Shown here piece by piece: positions 19,420 to 22,325 of a DNA stretch of 22,325 nucleotides. The stretch comes from Smittium mucronatum (lineage: Eukaryota; Kickxellomycota; Harpellomycetes; Harpellales; Legeriomycetaceae): contig LSSL01002063.1 of assembly GCA_001953115.1 (NCBI GenBank), forward strand, positions 1 to 22,325, read 5' to 3'. Position 1 is the stretch's first letter. Every line of letters begins with the position of its first letter. A program made the translations under genes and the position numbers. The notes below the pieces were generated by a model. That model saw only the letters and a list, made by a program, of their open reading frames with translations, had not been told where the DNA came from and searched no databases.

Positions 19420-20363
19420 TCTAGACGCAGGTAAATGCAAAGAAAATTCTTAAATAAGGTTAAATAAAAAAGCTCAACTTAATAATCAGAATTTGGCATA
19501 ATAAATTTTTTAGCAGAGTAATTTGAGACCAAAATTGGAAATATAATCCAAAAGGAGCCTAAAAATGGGCTGTATTGATTCGTCCCATTATTAACTATCA
19601 ATATCCGAGGTCCTGGTTTTAAATGCTTTATTGAAATTTCAGATTGAATGAATTAGTTTCGTGTACTAAATTGAGTGTAAAAATATCATCAATGATTATG
19701 AGAATAAAATAATTGGGATAACAAGTGATGTTTACGGCGAACCATCAGCCAATAAGTTGGCATGTATATACGCTAAAAACAGATTTTTAAGAGCCAGTGA
19801 TATTCATAGAATTGATGAAGGTTTCACCACTTTAAAAAATGATAGGGTTTTAATAAAAATAGTGTCTCCTAAGGAAAAGAGAAAATGAACCCATTATATT
19901 ATGAAATATCATGATAAAGGCTTGAAAAAATCCTATATTATTTCAAGAAATAACTCATAAGGGATGTAAGACAAGAATTTATATCACATCATGTTCGAAT
20001 TTACATGATAGCATTGAAAATATTTACTCAAAAATATGATTAAGGCGTATAAGTGCCCACAACCTCCTCCAGTACGTAGAAATTATCACTCGGTACATAC
20101 ATAAATTAATTAAAATGATAATCAGACTGCCAAAAAACACCGATACATAAGGCGTGGGATATTGCCACAGCTTTAGAACAAAGTACATAATATCATCATA
20201 CTAGATATTATCTCACGCATTCTGGTCCAGATACATTATTTATGACTCATATCATCATCTTTAAAGATAGAATAACGAATAAATCACCGAATTTTTTTTA
20301 TCTCTGAAATGTCATAATATGTCTCCTCTCCAAGGAAAAATACTTAAATTAGTCGATCGCTAA
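19420..20363 (+). pseudogene. Tyrosine recombinase of the DIRS-like element, broken
   Basis: Tyrosine recombinases join a circular or linear DNA copy to the chromosome by a Tyr-linked intermediate. The longest open part (about 19680-19887) holds NRFLRASDIHRIDEGF, with the box A Arg at 19790-19792, and then VLIKIVSPKEKRK. This is the typical R-x-SD-L-x-R-I-D and PKE pattern of DIRS/Crypton recombinases. CP (around 20054) and, one frame on, LLQYVEIITRYIHKLI correspond to the CPV-x-x-L-x-x-YV segment. GVGYCHSFRTKYIISS contains H-x-x-R (20166-20177), and ILSHAFWSRY followed by DSYHHL supplies the second His/Trp and a candidate nucleophile Tyr at 20250-20252 (20241 is possible). The frame ends with TAA at 20361-20363. 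At least one frameshift (near 20060) and several stops inactivate it. The N-terminal limit is approximate. Confidence 0.6.
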
Positions 20364-22325
20364 AAGATAAAAATAGTTTTTATTATTAAAGTTGTGAAGA
20401 TATGAAAACCCCCAAACATACCACCCTAATGTTTTATCTTTACCAAAAGATTACAAATGCAAAAAAATTTGTGCGAAAAAACTCTTAAATTAAGAAAAAA
20501 TTGAAACTTATTATTTATATTTTATTGTTTAAAACTTTCTATATTTCATGATAAAAATGATGAAACTTAATATTTAACATTTTCTTTGATAATTATAATC
20601 AAAAGTCGCTCTTAGAGCCCGATCAACTTATATAGAAATATAAATAAATTGTAAATTTATGAGATAAATAAAATAAATAATGTATTTTTTCTTTAAAAAT
20701 CGTCTTAGAGGATATCAACGGGTTTTTTTTACAAAATATGGTTAATTTGAATGGATATATGCTTTTTTTTAGTTTTTTTTTGTTTATAAATGATAAAAAT
20801 ATAAAAAGAAATTGGAAATTAATTAAAAAACACAATAAATTATAAAATAGAAAGTAAATCCGAAAAGTGAAAATTTGATATTATTAGATAAATTAAAATA
20901 AAATATTGAGTAAGTGTAATTATAATTTTAAAAAAAATATTTATTAAAATATATAAACTTAATAACATCATTATTTTTTTACTTGAACCCAATAATTTCA
21001 AAAAACAAAAATCGATTTTTTTATAAAAAAAAACGCGAGAAATGATTTCATAGTTAGTAAAATCATTAAAAATTACACTTTTCTAGGTATTAATAGCAGT
21101 ATAATAAAGTCTCTTCGATAACCAATGCAGGTCTATAAAAAAGAAAAGAAAAATAATCCTGAGATTTCATTTGAAGAACAAATAGATTGTTTTCTAAATA
21201 TTAATTTAAAAAAAGAAAAATAAGTTCTCAAAACAAAAAAACTAGACATTTTAAAAATTCCCCCATCTTTTTTTATCTTTCACATTATATGTTTTTTGAA
21301 TTAAAATTCTTGATAGAAATAATTATAAGATTATAAGCGCTATAAATTTTATATTATGGAGGCAGTGTATTTACATATGATGCTGTTAAAAATAAATTAT
21401 AATAAATATTCGCCAGCTAATCCAAAATAGATTAATTTAAGTATATATCCTACTTTAATTTTCTGAATCAAGCAATAAATAGTTTTTTAAAAAAAGAATA
21501 GCAATGTTTTAAGCATGATAAACCAATTATATACAATATCTGAAGAGCTTTCAGAATTTTTTTTTTTTTAATCTCCAATCTTTATCATAAGATAAATAAA
21601 ATAATTTATTTTCTATAAAAAAAATTTATTAAGCTCTTTTATCATGTTGGATTCCTTTATATTTTTACAGTAAAAATATGATTTTTTTACTTCTAATTCG
21701 ATTATTTTGACAGTTCTTGAGATTAAAATTATATCGTGTTTAAAGTTGTAGCTATATAAGCTAATTTGAATATATCTATTGGCATTTAGAAAATTTTCAG
21801 TATGAGAAATTTTGGGATTAGAAAATCGCATGAAATTACAATATTATTTTTATTCTTGAATATTAAATCCAAAAAAAAAAAGTTTGTACTTTCCTAATTT
21901 AAACTAAATTATATTCAGATATAATGTATTATTATTCCAATACTAAAATGTGTCCAAAGACAGATCTTATGTATTTTTAGCACTTTTTTTCAAAAAAGAA
22001 TTATTTTATGTTTACAAATACTAAAAATATTATTTATGAGATAATTATATTTTTTTTACACATTTAATATATTTAATCGAGCTTTGGCGCATAACCTATC
22101 TATAATGGTGTGAAGTCGAACTTGTTTTATTATATAAATAACTTCCTGTTATATTAATTAATAAAAGATGGCTGGAAATTTTTTTTGGTGGTAGTAGATG
22201 TTAAATATAATGAATTTTGACGTTTAAAATTTTAAAATTTAATCAATGAAAATATTTTAATGGGCTTTATAAAAATAATATTCTGGAAAATAGACTTTTT
22301 TTTTTTTTTTTTTTACGGGAAATTT
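20364..22325. other. AT-rich gene-free right flank
   Basis: No protein motif or RNA gene was recognised on either strand. Open frames of 70 and 72 codons on the minus strand (20623-20835 and 21613-21831) encode Phe/Ile/Lys-rich sequences with no known pattern and are most likely chance. A 10-bp inverted repeat (AAAGATAAAA at 20363-20372, TTTTATCTTT at 20432-20441) follows the recombinase stop and could belong to the end of the DIRS-like element. Long A and T runs are frequent. Confidence 0.55.
22296..22314. repeat. T19 homopolymer tract
   Basis: Nineteen consecutive T near the window edge, the longest homopolymer seen here. It could be a plain mononucleotide repeat or the reversed poly(A) tail of a retrotransposed copy lying to its left on the minus strand. 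No coding relic directly to the left supports the second idea. Confidence 0.75.

Larger units (their letters stand above)
16404..20363 (+). mobile_element. Degenerate DIRS-like (tyrosine recombinase) retroelement, limits unknown
   Basis: About 4 kb of less AT-rich DNA follows the LTR element directly and reads, on the plus strand, as an unidentified N-terminal region, a weak reverse transcriptase, an RNase H region and a tyrosine recombinase. RT-RNase H followed by a tyrosine recombinase instead of a DDE integrase is the signature of DIRS-order elements (DIRS, PAT, Ngaro). The recombinase motifs are the strongest evidence and the RT the weakest. Neither inverted LTR-like repeats nor split direct repeats, which would define the ends, could be found by eye, so the stated limits are those of the coding relic. 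Every domain contains stops and frameshifts. A Crypton with only a recombinase is the main alternative if the RT/RNase H reading is wrong. Confidence 0.55.

Noticed and set aside
21540..21569. Terminator-like stem CTGAA/TTCAG followed by T13
   Set aside because: It resembles a bacterial intrinsic terminator, but the window is eukaryotic, no gene ends here and T runs are everywhere.
1..22325. tRNA, rRNA and CRISPR arrays
   Set aside because: No GGTTCRA-type B box with a matching cloverleaf, no conserved rRNA blocks and no regularly spaced repeats were seen on either strand.

Overview
The window is a strongly AT-rich piece of a eukaryotic nuclear genome. It contains no intact gene. What can be recognised is a graveyard of three different, inactivated transposable elements lying side by side between about 8.05 and 20.36 kb. 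They are flanked by about 8 kb (left) and 2 kb (right) of very AT-rich, gene-free DNA full of homopolymer runs and small palindromes. No tRNA, rRNA, CRISPR or bacterial-type operon was seen. A FLYWCH/MULE/SWIM transposase, a Ty3/gypsy element and extreme AT bias with gene-poor DNA together would fit an expanded microsporidian-like genome, but that is inference. Other AT-rich fungi or protists are possible.

Layout. (1) 1-8051: no supportable gene. (2) 8052-10885: a Mutator-like (MULE) DNA transposon with long, diverged terminal inverted repeats. It carries a broken transposase on the minus strand with an N-terminal FLYWCH-like zinc finger, a MULE DDE core and a C-terminal SWIM zinc finger. (3) 10888-16363: a complete but dead Ty3/gypsy LTR retrotransposon on the plus strand. 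Its two 337-bp LTRs are followed and preceded by gag, protease, reverse transcriptase, RNase H and integrase relics in the canonical Ty3 order, with a polypurine tract just before the 3' LTR. (4) about 16404-20363: a third relic on the plus strand. It reads as an unidentified N-terminal region, a weak reverse transcriptase, a DIRS-type RNase H region and a tyrosine recombinase, so it is best explained as a DIRS-like (tyrosine-recombinase) retroelement. (5) 20364-22325: no gene, ending with a T19 tract.

All three elements are broken by many stop codons and frameshifts, and several catalytic residues are gone: both YxDD aspartates of the Ty3 RT, the first Asp of its integrase and the outer cysteines of its zinc knuckle. 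In the Ty3 pol the stops fall at family-conserved Trp positions as both TAG and TGA. That points to ordinary mutational decay towards A/T rather than a reassigned genetic code. The MULE and the Ty3 element are only 2 bp apart, and the Ty3 and DIRS-like relics are also adjacent, so the region is a transposon cluster or nest.

Domain calls were made by reading translations against remembered family patterns. No search was run, and residue-level statements about consensus are from family knowledge.
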